DNA of 64,000 nucleotides from the NCBI GenBank assembly GCA_037954665.1, contig JBBMOL010000058.1, forward strand, positions 1,798,001 through 1,862,000, read 5' to 3'. Below the pieces are notes generated by a model. That model was not told the DNA's origin and did no database searches. It was given only the letters and a program-made list of their open reading frames with translations. Made by a program: the position numbers and the translations under genes. Positions within the stretch are counted from its first letter, which is position 1, and the number at the start of each line of letters is the position of its first letter. Shown here one piece after another: positions 9,883 to 21,939 of the stretch. The stretch comes from Laguncularia racemosa (Eukaryota > Streptophyta > Magnoliopsida > Myrtales > Combretaceae).

Positions 9883-12763
9883 GCATACGGATCCAGTTTT
9901 AAAATGCTTAAGCCTGTTTAAGGGGATTCTTCCTCATTTGATATCCTTTGCCATTTTAAGCTTTCTGTTTAAAAAATGCTACTTGAAGTTGAAGATTTTG
10001 CAATTACGCATTTTGTAATTATTATTTTTTTTCCTTTTAAAAAGCACATGTCATTCTGTACTCGTAAGTCATGATGCATAATTTGAGGGGAAACAAGCAA
10101 CTTATTTGTGATTCTCTTATTTATCGTTATGAGGCTATGGGAGAAAAATAGTAGAACAGCGGAAACCATTGCTTTAGGGCCTTTCCCACACCATAAAGTT
10201 TATGCAATCTTGCGTTTTCTAGATTTATCTGGACAAAGAAATGTTTTTTAATGCTCAAGATATTATCATGTGTTATGCTTTGGCTTTTCCCAGGTGTGGA
10301 TCGTTTCTAAAATGTTTTGCTTAGAAAAGGGCTCTCTGATCCTCTGAAGCCTTTGCAGTTGGATTTTGTGGTTTCCATCTAAAGAAGTTTTGGCGTGTTT
10401 TGTCCTCTGATGATTGTCTTGGAGTTTATGGTTCTTAAAAAAGTAATACAATCTACTGTTGAGGAGGCATCTATGGTAAACATTGAAAATCCGTTTGGCA
10501 AGATGTCGTTTTGTGATTGAGCCTCTTGCTTGCTGATAGTTTGCAAAACATTTTCGATTTCACGGGTGAATAATCTCTGGAAAAGAACTCATTACTAGAG
10601 ACCTCATAGTCTTTGAATTTTCATATTTTCTGAAATTACATCGAAGCATTCTTTCCTATACTGCATGGTTTTTGCAGTTCTACTTTTATTCTTGACCTCA
10701 TACCCTTCCAATTAAATTATTTTGGCATAATCATGTATGTTTCAAGTCATTTTAGTGTCTCATATCCTTAACGATGCCTCTAAAACTTCTTATTCCAAAA
10801 ATACTAACCTGAAATTAAAGTTCTTGCAATCGTGCATGTAACGTTTAGATTTTTATGTCTTTCCAACTTGAGAATAGTTTGATACCATAAATATAAAATT
10901 CGAAAAAAAAAAAAAAAGTTCTTGCAGTCATTGCATTTTTGTGGTTTCTTCAAAAAAGTATACTGTTTAAAAAGAAATTGTTTTAGACAATTTTTTTCCC
11001 CACCTTTAATAATGTTCCATGCTCTTTCTTTTTCCTTCTGCCAACTTCTATTTATGCATGCTAACTGCCTACCCCTTCGCCATCTTATTTTTATAGCCGA
11101 AAACTCTTTTGAATTATAAAATTCTTCACAAATGATCCTCCCAAGTTTAACCACATTATATTGATTATTTTTCTAAAAAATTACATTGAAAAATGCTTTC
11201 CTAGTTTGTAATGGTTTTTGCAGCTCTGCTTCCATTTTCCTTACCAACGATATCATTTTTCTCATCTCATGTTCTTTCTTATTTAAATTTCTTTCAAGGT
11301 GATCAGATTCAATGCTTTATCTCATTCAGTGACTATCCTGAGGCTTTCTATTCAAAAATGCTCTTTGAAATCAAAGAAGCTTTTACAATCACGCATTTTG
11401 TATTTTCTTTTGAAAAGTACCATTTTGTACTCACAATGAATAATTTGAGGGGAAAAAACTACTTAAGATCCTTATTTTGCCTTTCCAACTTGGGAATGGT
11501 CTAGGACTAATAATAAAAGTTGCCTTCTTATATCAAAGAACTTGCAGTTTTGCATTTTATGGTTTTCACTAGAGCAAGGTTTGAAAGAAATTGCCTTTAG
11601 ATCCTCGTATTTTTTTTTCCCCAATATGAGAATGCTTTGGACCGATCATGTTTTCTGCTTTAATAATGTTTCGTACTTTTTCTCCCAGCTACTTTTTAGA
11701 CTTTGTCCTTTTTTCTGTTGAAATGATTACTTGAGGTTATATTTTCCACTTATGATGAGTCATTTATTAGAAACTTCAAATTGTAAATGCAATCGTGCTT
11801 AATGGTCGAACTTATTTTCACATCAACCTTTTTTAAATTTCTGTTTCACAAGTGCCTCTTGATATGGAACAGACAAAAGACGTTTTCACTGGTCTATCGT
11901 TTGTTTCAGCGAGAAGCACAACCTGTTTGAATTTATATTTTCTTGCTAAGTAATTTTTTATGTTCGTGCCATTTCCTTTACAACTTGGAAATGCTGATAT
12001 AATGATTTGTTTTCAAGCATGACATGTTTGAGACCATAAAGGTGGTCAAGGTCTTGCTTCCATAAGCACAGGACATGTAATTCTCCATAGCATCCCCTTT
12101 CATTCCTCCTCAACAGTAGATTACTTACTGTTATACATTTATTCGGTTGTCGAGGACCTTGTAGAAAGGCAAAGCATTTGATTTTGATAGTTGAATATTT
12201 TCACCTGGCCACCATGGAGAGTACCGGTGAGTCTAAATCTTGAAGACAAGTTCTTGTTATACAATCAAAATATTCCATGAGTAAAAAAGGTGTGCCTTTT
12301 TGGATTGGCTATCAACTGTTACATTTATTAAGTAACTGCACTCCTTTTGATTGCCCTGAGTTTTGCACCCAGGAAAACTAGCAGATGATTGGCTAGAAAT
12401 GAAAGAGGCTGCTTTTATCCTCTTTGCCTCTGAAAAGAAACTTGCAACTTACTTTTGTTACTTAATTCACATCTAGAACGTATAGACAAATAGGTTCTCC
12501 CTCAAGTTTGATAAAACTTCCTTGTTGAATTTGCATCAGTTATATGGAATTTTTTATAGTCCTGCTCGTGTTTTTGATGGGACTGATTCAATTTTCAATA
12601 TCACTATTAATTTACATATTAATAGTAGAGATTTAATAATGATCAATAGTAAAGATTTAATAGACATAATTGAATAATAAAATTAAAAATTAGATCAATT
12701 CTGTTAAAATAATGGACAGAATCATAGAAGATCTCTAGTTATATTAAGTAAATATAATAATAG
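9883..12763. repeat. Degenerate repeat-rich intergenic DNA, related to 16.0-16.6 and 18.5-19.9 kb
   Basis: No gene recognised. The stretch is built from diverged copies of a motif like CTTGAAATCAAA-TTGCAATC-GCATTTTGT, seen near 9985, 10365, 10815, 10918, 11362 and 11545. 10300-10640 matches 16045-16320 and 18565-18810 in order (the ATGTTTTGCTTAGAAAAG, GTTGAGGAG, TGCAAAACATTT and GTGAATAATNTCT landmarks), showing that an older repeat unit was copied within this region. The open frames here (e.g. 10804-11154, 11211-11504) are chance frames in AT-rich sequence. Confidence 0.55.
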
Positions 12764-13480
12764 TGGAGCAGTGGGTACACTAGGTTGTTTTGTTTGTATC
12801 AATTATCTTTAGAAAATATAGCAGCAATGCAATAGCGGGTTTATGTGTTGGAGAAATGGGAACTATTGTGCAGCTACTTTGTAATGATCTATTTGAGTAG
12901 ATATGGAAAAGAACAAAATAAAAAAAATTGTATATGTTATTTCTTTATGTGATATGTTCTCTAAAAATAGCCCTAGTTATCAATTACTTTTGTGAGATTT
13001 GGGAGTCACTCAAAATATTCCTAAACAAACTACCAAAATAGGTGAATTTAAAAAGAAGCTAAATAAGGGTAAGAGCATTTCAAGTGATAATTTCATCCTA
13101 AATCGCCCTATAAAATGGTTACAAGTACAATCTTACAACAATTTAGTATCAGAGCCAAACAATATAGTGAAACTCGCTCACTTCAATAATAGTTAGAGGC
13201 CTTCATGGCAATGTACCAAGTGGCAATATGGCTTGATATTCAACTCTATGGTAATGAAAAGGATAGCTTGAGTGGGGTGTAGCACTACAAAAGTAATGGT
13301 TAAACAAAAGAGAAATGAGAAATCATTAGTTCATTCCTATGCAATTGGAATACTAAATAAGGAAATCTAGGAATAAGTAGTATTTAATCTTAGGTTATGT
13401 AAGAGTGCATAGTTTAATTGATTGAAGCATGTATTAGTGCAATGGGAATTTCTCTTATTGATTGGCTTGGTTGATTTTGT
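12764..13480 (+). mobile_element. LTR plus primer-binding site and leader, copy 1
   Basis: TGGAGCAGTGGG (12764) to ACAACA (13140) behaves as a 377-bp LTR. Three bases later TAGTATCAGAGCC (13144-13156) matches the complement of the initiator tRNA-Met 3' end (TGGTATCAGAGCC) at 12 of 13 bases, the usual plant LTR primer-binding site. A leader follows to about 13480. The whole block recurs at 16602-17360. The coding region of this element is not attached, unless the gag at 14786 belongs to it. Confidence 0.72.
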
Positions 13481-14785
13481 AGTCAGGTGAGTACTCTTTC
13501 TAATTCCTCTACTTGTGATGTAGGTGGTTGATAATGTAGACTACTCATTTTGTCAGTTGAACCCTATATAATTATTTATTGTGACCATTATAGAAGAATT
13601 TTGAAATTTACACTTGATATGGCTAGATTATGTTGCTGATTGATGATGTTTTATGAGTATTGGTTTAGCTGAACCATACTATTATTACTAAAATGATTAC
13701 TGGGTGTGGAATCTTTTTTTTTTTTTTAATACTGGATTGATATTTGTGTTGCGGCAAATACCTATGAGGATTGGTCACCCTGTTGTTTGTGGCAGGTGAA
13801 AGGTGCACAAAATATCTCTTAACATGTTTGAAATTGTATAAGTGCTATGAACTGCAAATGCTAAAATTGAGCATATGTTTTGAGTGTGAGACAGTGCTGC
13901 TACCTAATACCGTCAATGATTGATCGAAGGTCAGGAGTTGGAGTTTAGATTGGGTATAATGAGAGGCCTGGTAAGATTCTATGATTAAAAGTTTCTTGGT
14001 CATTGTAAGTATAACTTTAGGAATGCATTGAGTTGATTTAGCTAATGGCAGATTTATTAATGGCATGCTTATGTTTGATTTTTTTTTTTTTTTTGAAAAT
14101 TTTAGTACTCTGCTTCTTGACAAGTAAAGAGGTTAGTGTTTTGCTACCTTAGGTACAGGTACATAGGAGACTAGATAATCAAATTGGTCATTGGGATCAT
14201 TTTGAGAGTGCTTTCCGTTTTGGTGGAATGGGAGTTCTTGGTTTTGTTTTTCCTTTTGATAAGTAGATCGCAATATTATATTGTAGATAGAATGGGGGCG
14301 ATCGCATGTGTTCAGGGGTTTAATGTATTGATTTAATTACGGTTTGTAAATTGTAATACAGATAATATGCATTATTGAACCCAAAGGATCAGGTAAGTTA
14401 GGTCCTCGATTATCCAAGAACTTTATGTGCGAATAGTATGTGATATAACAGGGTTAACCCGCCAGACAGGAGAGAATCTTTTGTAGAATATATAAATAGG
14501 TCGAGCCAATGGATGCGCTGATTTATAGGTTTTCATATGTATCTGTTGTAGCATCGACTATGGAGCAAAGATAGGTTTGAGTAGGAAAAGCCTATTCCCT
14601 AACTTAGAGATGGCATGGTGATACACTTTTAGGTACTAGGCTGACATTTTGATAAGATTGGAATGGTTGAGATAGAGGCTAGAAGGTGGGTCGTTACACC
14701 ACGAGTGGTCGGAGAGCTGCGATTAAGTGACCGAGAACTAGGAGAAGGCAAGAACATGCCAGACTGGATAGATTGAGGAGACCCA
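13481..14785. other. Gene-free stretch upstream of a gypsy gag
   Basis: AT-rich sequence with poly-T runs (13715-13728, 14078-14095). Toward the right a TATATAAATAGG (about 14490) and a purine-rich stretch before the gag start could be the LTR or leader of the gypsy element whose gag begins at 14786, but no matching second LTR is visible. No other gene is supported. Confidence 0.4.
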
Positions 14786-15350
14786 ATGTCGGAAATGCAG
14801 AAAGGGAGAAATCTGATCCCTCAGTTTGCTTGCTTGGATTTTCCTTTATATGATGGAGCATCAGATCTTACAGGGTGGATTAATCAGTGTGAACATTTTA
14901 TTCGACATGAAAGGACAGAAGAAGAGGATAAGGTGGCACTAGCCTCATTCCATTTAGAGGGCGACGCGCAATTATGGTTATCAAAGTTAGAAAGGGACAA
15001 ACCGCACCCAACATGGGAGGACTTCAAGAATTATTGTCATTTGCTATTTAGACTGCCTTTAAGAGGAGGCTCATCTTGGAGAGAGGGCCAAATTGAGGCA
15101 AACCGGAAGTGTAGAGTTTGCGTCAATGCCGTTTGAACAAGCAGTCAAGCTGAGTCCACTAACATCGAAACAGGTAGTAGCTGTCTTCATTAGTGGCTTG
15201 AAGGATGCCATAGCTTTGGAAATTCAACTCCATCACCCGCGACATTTATCTTATGCCATGAGCTTAGCTCTGTCTGGAGTGAAGATTCCTTCTGTGAGGT
15301 GGCTTACTAGGGAAGAAAGGGAAGAACGTCAAGTTAAGGGACTTTGCTAA
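14786..15350 (+). pseudogene. Ty3/gypsy gag fragment, frameshifted
   Basis: Retrotransposon gag N-terminal half (Retrotrans_gag type). 14786-15090 reads FPLYDGASDLTGWINQCEHF, then EDKVALASFHLEGDAQLWLS and PTWEDFKNYCHLLF, the capsid core signature of plant gypsy gags. At about 15060-15095 the frame shifts to RQTGSVEFASMPFEQAVKLS and AVFISGLKDAIALEIQLH (to 15350). The zinc knuckle, protease and pol are absent; downstream sequence turns into an unrelated repeat block. One or two small indels make it non-functional. It may derive from the same element as the LTR/leader at 12764, but 1.3 kb of unassigned sequence lies between. Confidence 0.88.
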
Positions 15351-15499
15351 TTAATATCGTGATGAGCAATACTTGATTGCCCATAACTCATATAATTTGA
15401 CTAAGGGTCACATTTAAAATAGAATTTTCTGAACAATAATGAATACTAAAATTGACTACGGTCACCAATCACGATTAAAAGTAAGTAATATGCAAGAAT

Positions 15500-16600
15500 A
15501 AGCATATAAGAACCCTATTAATTTAACAAAATCCACCTTGGTGGCATAAATTAAGAAGAAGATATGGTTAATAATATATAGATCCTAAAATAAATAAGTA
15601 CTAACCTAACTATTTGAGGATATAGTAAAAAGTTCAGAATGGTTAGTTAAGTTATTAAGTGGTATAGGGAATTATAGAATATAAACTTTATTAAAACTAA
15701 TTAAAAACTCAAGCCCAGTTAAGATTAAAAAAAGGATAGCTAAACTTTTAAAAAGCTAAATTAACTTGATTGAAGTGCGATGAAACAAATATGAACTACT
15801 TAGTACCTATATAGGTAATAAACACTATTTGCAACTAAGAATAGACTATAGACAGTCGATGGGCTTAAAATAACATAATATATAGGTCCAAGAGATAAAG
15901 CTCCTTAGGAATTCTAGTATGCGTAAATTAAACCTAAGTTTTTAAAATCGAAGCATGCGTTGTTGGCTATATTAATAATGAAGATCAGCTAATTGAAAGT
16001 GTTTCTTTCAACAAACCATGTTCTTCTTCGGTTTTTAAAATTACATAAGTACTAAAATGTTCTACTTAGAAAAGTGCTTCCGTTTCTGGATTTTGAAAGG
16101 AGTGAGATTTGCTTCTCTACTATTGAGGAGATTATGTTTTGTGATTCAACCTCAGCCTAGGCTAGGCTAGCTGATATTTTGCAAAGCATTTTGTACCTTC
16201 ATGACTTTTTAACAGCATCTTTTAATTTTTATGAAAATAATAACTTTTCGATTTCACTAGTGAATAATTTCTTCAAAAGAACTCATTATTATAGTAGCCT
16301 CATAGTATTCTGAATTTTGATATTTCTGATTTATATTAGAAATTTTCTTTTTTGTTCCAAAAATACTACTTGAAATCAAATTTCTTGCAATCGTGCAATT
16401 TATATGATATTTATGTAAAGTAATGTGGGAAAAAAGGTGGGGAAAAAAAAAAGAAAAGGGCTACTATCAAACATTATAAAGTTTAAGTTTAATTCAATAA
16501 ACTACTTAAATAGCTTGAGTTTGAGTGATGGTCAAGCCATACTCGAGTAGTTTATGAGTAGGCTTGATGCGAGTATGGCTCTACTTGCTTAGCCTTCTTG
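15500..16600. repeat. Duplicated block, copy 1 (matches 18020-19110)
   Basis: From TATAAGAACCCTATTAATTT onward this block and the one starting near 18020 align in order for about 1.1 kb with an offset of about 2.5 kb: the AAATAAGTAGTAAC, GGGAATTATAGAATATAAAC, TAGTACCTATATAGGTAATA and GGCTAGGCTAG landmarks and a shared poly-A tract before ACATTATAAAGTTTAAGTT. No coding sequence recognised. Confidence 0.8.
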
Positions 16601-16601
16601 A

Positions 16602-17360
16602 TGGAGCAATGGGTATAGTAGGCTATTTTGTTTGTATCAGTTATCTTAGAAAATATAACAGCAATGCAGTGGTGGGTTTATGTGTTGGAGAAATGAAGAC
16701 TATTGTGTAGCTGCTTTGTAATGATCTATTGAAGTAGATATGGAAATGAATAAAATAAAAAAATTGTATATGTTATTTCTTTATGGGATGTGTTCTCTAA
16801 CAATAGCCTTAGTTATCAATTACTTTTATGAGATTTGGGGGTCTCTCAAAATATTCCTAAACAAACTACCAAAATAGGTGAATTTAGAAGGAAGCTAAAT
16901 AAAGGTAAGAACATTTAAAGTGATAATTTCACCTAAATCGCCCTATAAAAAGGTTACTAGTACAATTCTACAACAATTTAGTATTAGAGCCAAACAATAT
17001 AGTGAAACTCGCTCACTTCAATAATAGTTAGAGGCCTTTGTGGCAATGTACCAAGTGGCAATATAGCTTGATATTCAACTCTATGGTAATGAAAAGGATA
17101 GCTTGAGTGGGGTTTAGCACTACAAAAGTAATGGTTAAACAATGAAGAGTGACCAATGATTTAATTGTTAGCTGGTTAATTCAATTTAAAAGAGAAATGA
17201 GAAATGATTAGTTCACTCCTATGCAATTGGAATACTAAATAAGGAAATCTAGGAATAAATAGTATTACATCTTAGGTTATGTAAGAGTGCATAGTTCAAT
17301 TGATTGAAACATGTATTAATGAAATGGGAATTGCTCTTATTAATTGGCTTGGTTGGTTTT
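16602..17360 (+). mobile_element. LTR plus primer-binding site and leader, copy 2
   Basis: Second copy of the block at 12764: LTR TGGAGCAATGGG (16602) to ACAACA (16975, 374 bp), then TAGTATTAGAGCC (16979-16991), the same primer-binding site with one more change, then the leader, with a 45-bp insertion near 17142-17186 relative to copy 1. It sits between the two duplicated blocks, so the 2.5-kb duplication period is partly made of this retroelement piece. Confidence 0.72.
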
Positions 17361-17660
17361 GTGTTGTGGCAAATGCTTGAATAACCCATTGTGAGGTGGA
17401 GGAAACTAAGCACTTATCTGAATTACTTGGCTTGGTGAGTGCAATGACAAGATGAGTTGAAGTTTTCAATGTTTTTTTGATACTGAATGAATTTAGCAAA
17501 TTCATCGGTAAATACATAAAATGTCTATTCTATACTAAAAATAACTGCAATATGAGCTAAATGAGACTTTTGAATTTTGTTTAGTTTTCGATAGGTGCAT
17601 CTAGTGTAACCACACTCATGGCAGTAATAGCATTCAACTTCCCCTAAATTTTAACTGTAA
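17296..17660 (-). pseudogene. Copia gag zinc-knuckle/protease fragment
   Basis: On the minus strand, 17650 downward reads VECYYCHECGYTRCTYRKL, a decayed CCHC zinc knuckle, followed by IQKSHLAHIAVIF and then, in the 73-codon frame 17296-17517, a region ending SSTSQWVIQAF. That last stretch corresponds to the WVIDSGA protease start of copia polyproteins with the catalytic Asp lost. Orientation is opposite to the LTR block it adjoins, so it comes from a different element. Confidence 0.6.
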
Positions 17661-17774
17661 CTACTTTCTTTGTTATAATTCTGAAAAGAGGATTTTGAGA
17701 TTCTCGGTTTGTTGTTGTGACTAACAAGTACACTAGAGGCTAAAGCATAAGAGACAACAAATGTTGCTAAATTT

Positions 17775-18020
17775 TCACATTGCTTCCTGCTCAATGCGTC
17801 TGCAACAACATTCACCTTACTTGGATAGTAATGAATTATAAGATCATAATCCTTTAGTAATTCTAACCATTATCGTTGTCGCATGTTCAACTCCTTTTAT
17901 GTGAATATTTATTTCAAGCTCTTGTGGTTAGTATACACATGACACTTGTTAGCATAAAGGTGATGTCTCTAGATCTATAATGTGAATACAATTGCAACCA
18001 ATTCTAGATCATCAGTTGGG
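17775..18020 (-). pseudogene. Ty3/gypsy RNase H fragment
   Basis: The minus strand reads YPTDDLELVAIVF, HLYANKCHVYTNHKSLKYIF, then LELLKDYDLIIHYYPSKVNV and ADALSRK. This is the gypsy RNase H/connection domain with the family's TDHKSLKYIF block (Asp changed to Asn here) and the ADALSR end. Two stops interrupt it. It is cut sharply at 18021, where the duplicated block begins. Confidence 0.85.
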
Positions 18021-19110
18021 TATAAGAACCCTATTAATTTTAACAAAATCTACCTTTGTGGCATAAATTAAAAAGAAGATATGGTTCATAATACATAGAT
18101 CCTAAAATAAATAAGTAGTAACTTGACCATTTAAGACTCATACTAAAAAGCCCAGAATGATTGGTTAAGTTATTAAGTGGTATAGGGAATTATAGAATAT
18201 AAACTTTACTAAAACTAATTAAAAACTCAAACCTAGCTAAGATTAAAAAAAGACAACTAAACTTTTAAAAAGCTAAATTAACTTGATTAAGGTACGATGA
18301 AACAAATAAGAACTACTTAGTACCTATATAGGTAATAAACACTATTTGTAGCTAAGTATGGACTATAGATAGCCGATGGGGCTTAAAATAACATAATATA
18401 TAAATCCAAGAGATAAAGCCCCTTAAGAATTCTAGTATGCCTAAATTAAACCTAAGTTTTTTAAAGTGAAGCATGCATTGTTGGTTATATTAATAATGAA
18501 AATCAACTAATCGAAAGTGTTTCTTTCAACAAACCATGTTCTTCTCTTGTTTTCAAAATTATGTCAGTACTAAATTGTTCTGCTTAGAAAAGTTCTTTTA
18601 TTTCTGGTTTTTGAAAGGGGTGCGATTTGCTTCTCTACTATTGAGGAGATTATGTTTTGTGACTCAACCTCAGGCTAGGCTAGGCTAGTTGATATTTTGC
18701 AAAGCATTTTGTACCTTCATGACTTTTTAGCAACATCTTTTAATTTTTATGAAAATAATAACTTTTCGATTTCTCTAGTGAATAATTTCTTAGCCTCATA
18801 GTATTCTGAATTTTGATATTTCTGATTTATATTGAAAAAATTCTTTTTTTCTCCAAAAATGCTACTTGAAATCAAATTTCTTGCAATCATCCAATTTATA
18901 TGATATTTATGTAAAGTAAGGTGGGAAAAAAGGTGGAAAAAAAAAAAGCTGCTATCAAACATTATAAAGTTTAAGTTCAATTCAATAAATTATTTAAATA
19001 GCTTGAGTTTGAGTGATGTTTAAACATACTGGAATAGTTCACAAGTAGGCTTGATATGAGTATGGCTCTACTCACTTACCTTTCTTAATGGAGCTATTTG
19101 GGTACTAACT
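18021..19110. repeat. Duplicated block, copy 2 (matches 15500-16600)
   Basis: Second copy of the block described at 15500-16600, differing by scattered substitutions and small indels; it lacks about 25 bases present in copy 1 near 16275. The junction with the gypsy RNase H piece at 18020/18021 is abrupt, so the duplication or an insertion ended there. No coding sequence recognised. Confidence 0.8.
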
Positions 19111-20820
19111 ACCAACTCTTTCACCATCTTATTTTTACAACCTCAACCTCTTGAACTAACCACCATATATTGATTTTTCTCCATAAAAATTACATTTGTA
19201 AATGCTTTCCATATATTATATCAATTTTTTTTTCTTTTCACACTATGGAAGAGTTGTTTGAGGGAATTTTTCTCTTCTCATATCCTTTTTCATTTAAATT
19301 TCTTTTGAGGTGATCATGTTTTAATACATCATCTTATTCAATGATTTTCTTAAATACTTGCTGTTCGAAAATACACGTTGAAATTAATGATTTTTTTTTT
19401 TGCAACAATTAAAAAAAAAATCAATGAAGCATTCGCAATCATGCGTTTTTTATTCTTTGTGAAAAGTACATGAATGGATCCTCATTTACCCTTTACCATT
19501 TTTTGGTGTGGGGATGGGAGGGGGGTAAGATAAGGTTGTTTTAACCCTTTTCCACTGGAGAATGGTCCCGGACCATTCATAAGACCTGCTTCCTCGCATA
19601 TGCAGTTTTGCATATTGTGGCTTTCTCGAGTACGGTTTGAAAAGAAATTGCTTTTAGGTTCCTATAATTTTTCCAGTTTGAGAATGCTTTGGACTGATGA
19701 TTTTTTTGCTTTAATAATGTTTCATACTTTTTTTCTCCTAACTACTATTTCTTTCTCTTTCTTTTTGCTTTTCTTTTTCTTTTTCTTTTTTTTTTCCCCT
19801 TCCTCTTCCACATCTTTGCCTCTGAAATGACACTTGGATAGACATTTTGTTTTTTGATACATTTCAAGAAGGAGTAGGTGTGAAGAATCTCCTGATTCTA
19901 TTTATGCTTAAGCAGGACATCAGGTAGGTTAAGGTCGCAAGCTTATCATGTTAAATATTGATAATTATTTAAGTAATTTGTGTTGGAATTCAATTCGACT
20001 GTAAGTAATTAAATTAAACTAAAAAATAAGTAGATGTGATACCCATATTAATAAATTTATCAGGTAATCCTATGCACGAGTCTGCTAGTTTTAAATTAGT
20101 ACAGAATTTCCATGTGATGGTTGTTTTGGTTGACTTTTGATTCGTCAGAATCTTGAATCGTTCAAAACGATTAGTGATCTGATGTCTAGAATTGTTCAAA
20201 AGATAAAGATGTCTCACAAGTTTTTGCATTTGCCGACAAGTCATGTGCAGACAAGCAGAGAAAGATACTCAGTGGCCCACCATTGAGTGATATTTGTCAT
20301 CTTCAGTCACCCATACCCGCCACTACTACCCCATCAAAACCCAAAAGGCAGACTTGTCACCGTCCTGGTCCCCCCCTTTCCTGTTCGTTACTTCCCCACC
20401 TTTGTTTATAGTTTGATCCGGCAGTACAGGACTGGACCAATCATGTAGTACTGATGGGGATTCTCGTGTTTCTTTATTAAAACGTGAGACTATAAACATA
20501 GGTTAATATGATAAAAATTACCATGTTGTTTACATGTTAAGATAACGGGCAGAAAAATAAGGTGATATTTTATTGATGGTGGATGGTTCTTGTGTGTATA
20601 GTTGGTGGTTTTAATTTTAATTTAATAAAATACTTACAAAAATTATTCTCTTTTAAATTATTTTTATGATTATTTTGGTAAAATTAAAAAATTAAAAACA
20701 AAAATATCTGCTGTTCTATAGAGAGAGAGGGTATTTTGCATACGTGCGATATTCTTTTTTCGCCAACAAAGCTGGAGTTTTTGCATTTTAGCACTTAATG
20801 AATTTAGTATGAGTAATTCC
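19111..20820. other. Intergenic stretch with simple repeats
   Basis: 19111-19860 continues the degenerate repeat family seen at 10.9-11.8 kb (for example GCAGTTTTGCATATTGTGG near 19602 and 11548). A pyrimidine-rich TTTCTTTTTC tract lies at 19735-19800. 19861-20820 has no recognised gene; the minus-strand frame at 20014-20244 has no family resemblance. Confidence 0.45.
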
Positions 20821-20821
20821 T

Positions 20822-21870
20822 CCTATTGGCTTGGGTCATATAGTGGCATAGGCTATTAATTGTTGAAGTAGCTAATGGGTATGTAAATAGTGTCTTGATA
20901 TTAGTTAACAATATGAAAAAAACTTATAATACTATATATGTATATTAAAAAAGGGAGATTCCATCATCCCCTCTATTATTTGGATTATTAAAATGTCTCA
21001 AAAGGTTAATATGATCAAAATTAGTGGTTAAACATTGATTGGTAATAGAAAAAGAAAGAAAAGAAGCTACGTTGATACTAATACATCATGTGCTTAGATA
21101 TGTAATGAACGAATACCAATAATTTTCAATCTTTCTTAATAAAGTTTGCACATTAAAGCCTTCAATGGATCTAAGCTCATAGGTAATCTATATGAGAATC
21201 CATACATCTACAATCATTAATCATCATCACCATCCGATAAATGAGATTTATAATTAAACTCTATAAATAATCATGTCATCCTTATTTAAGAGAGAAAACT
21301 CTTTAGAAAAATGTTGTTACTCCGTCGGATTATCCTGCGAAAATATTAAATTAATAATTTAGTGAAGAAGATCCATCTATCACAAAGCGTTAAAGCTTAA
21401 TTGAAATTACCTATTCCTTCTTTCCATTCTATTCACCCTTGATTATCTTTTTATGTATCGCTTCTCCCATTTAGTCATGTGTAGTGCATTTACATGCACA
21501 TAACACTCTCATTGAAAGCCATACACTTATAGGCTCCATTATCTATTGGTTCGACCTATCCATGGAGTGAGAATGGCTAATGGGCACTGTTTTGTAAAGA
21601 TGTTTCATAAAAATATTGTGAGTTGTGACCGTGATTGACAGAAGTTCATGCACCCCACCTTTGGCAAGCTCAATCACCAATTTTTAGTTAGTGTTTCCAT
21701 TTAATGCACTAAAAAATTTTCCTCTTCCTTTCCTTCCTTAAAATGCATTGGAAATTTTTGGAAGTACCACCAACCTAGATGAAAGGAAAAATCAAATCTG
21801 TTTAAACATTAGATGAAAGTAATATTGATGTTACATTAACTAATGATGAGTATCTTAGCTTTTGATGTTG
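20822..21870. repeat. Duplicated block paralogous to 28430-29290
   Basis: ATGAGTAATTCCTCCTATTGG and the following ~200 bp match 28432 onward. CCATGGAGTGAGAATGGCTAAT (about 21555) matches 28857, ACCTTTGGCAAGCTCAA (about 21657) matches 28953, and ATGAGTATCTTAGCTTTTG (about 21848) matches ATAAGGATCTTAGCTTTTG. The middle parts differ in length. Importantly, this copy lacks the MITE found in the other one. No gene seen. Confidence 0.75.
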
Positions 21871-21939
21871 TTTAAGTCCTTGAACCCTAGTCCCCCTTTT
21901 AACTTAGAAAGAGAAAATTTATCTTAGCTCAGTTAATGA

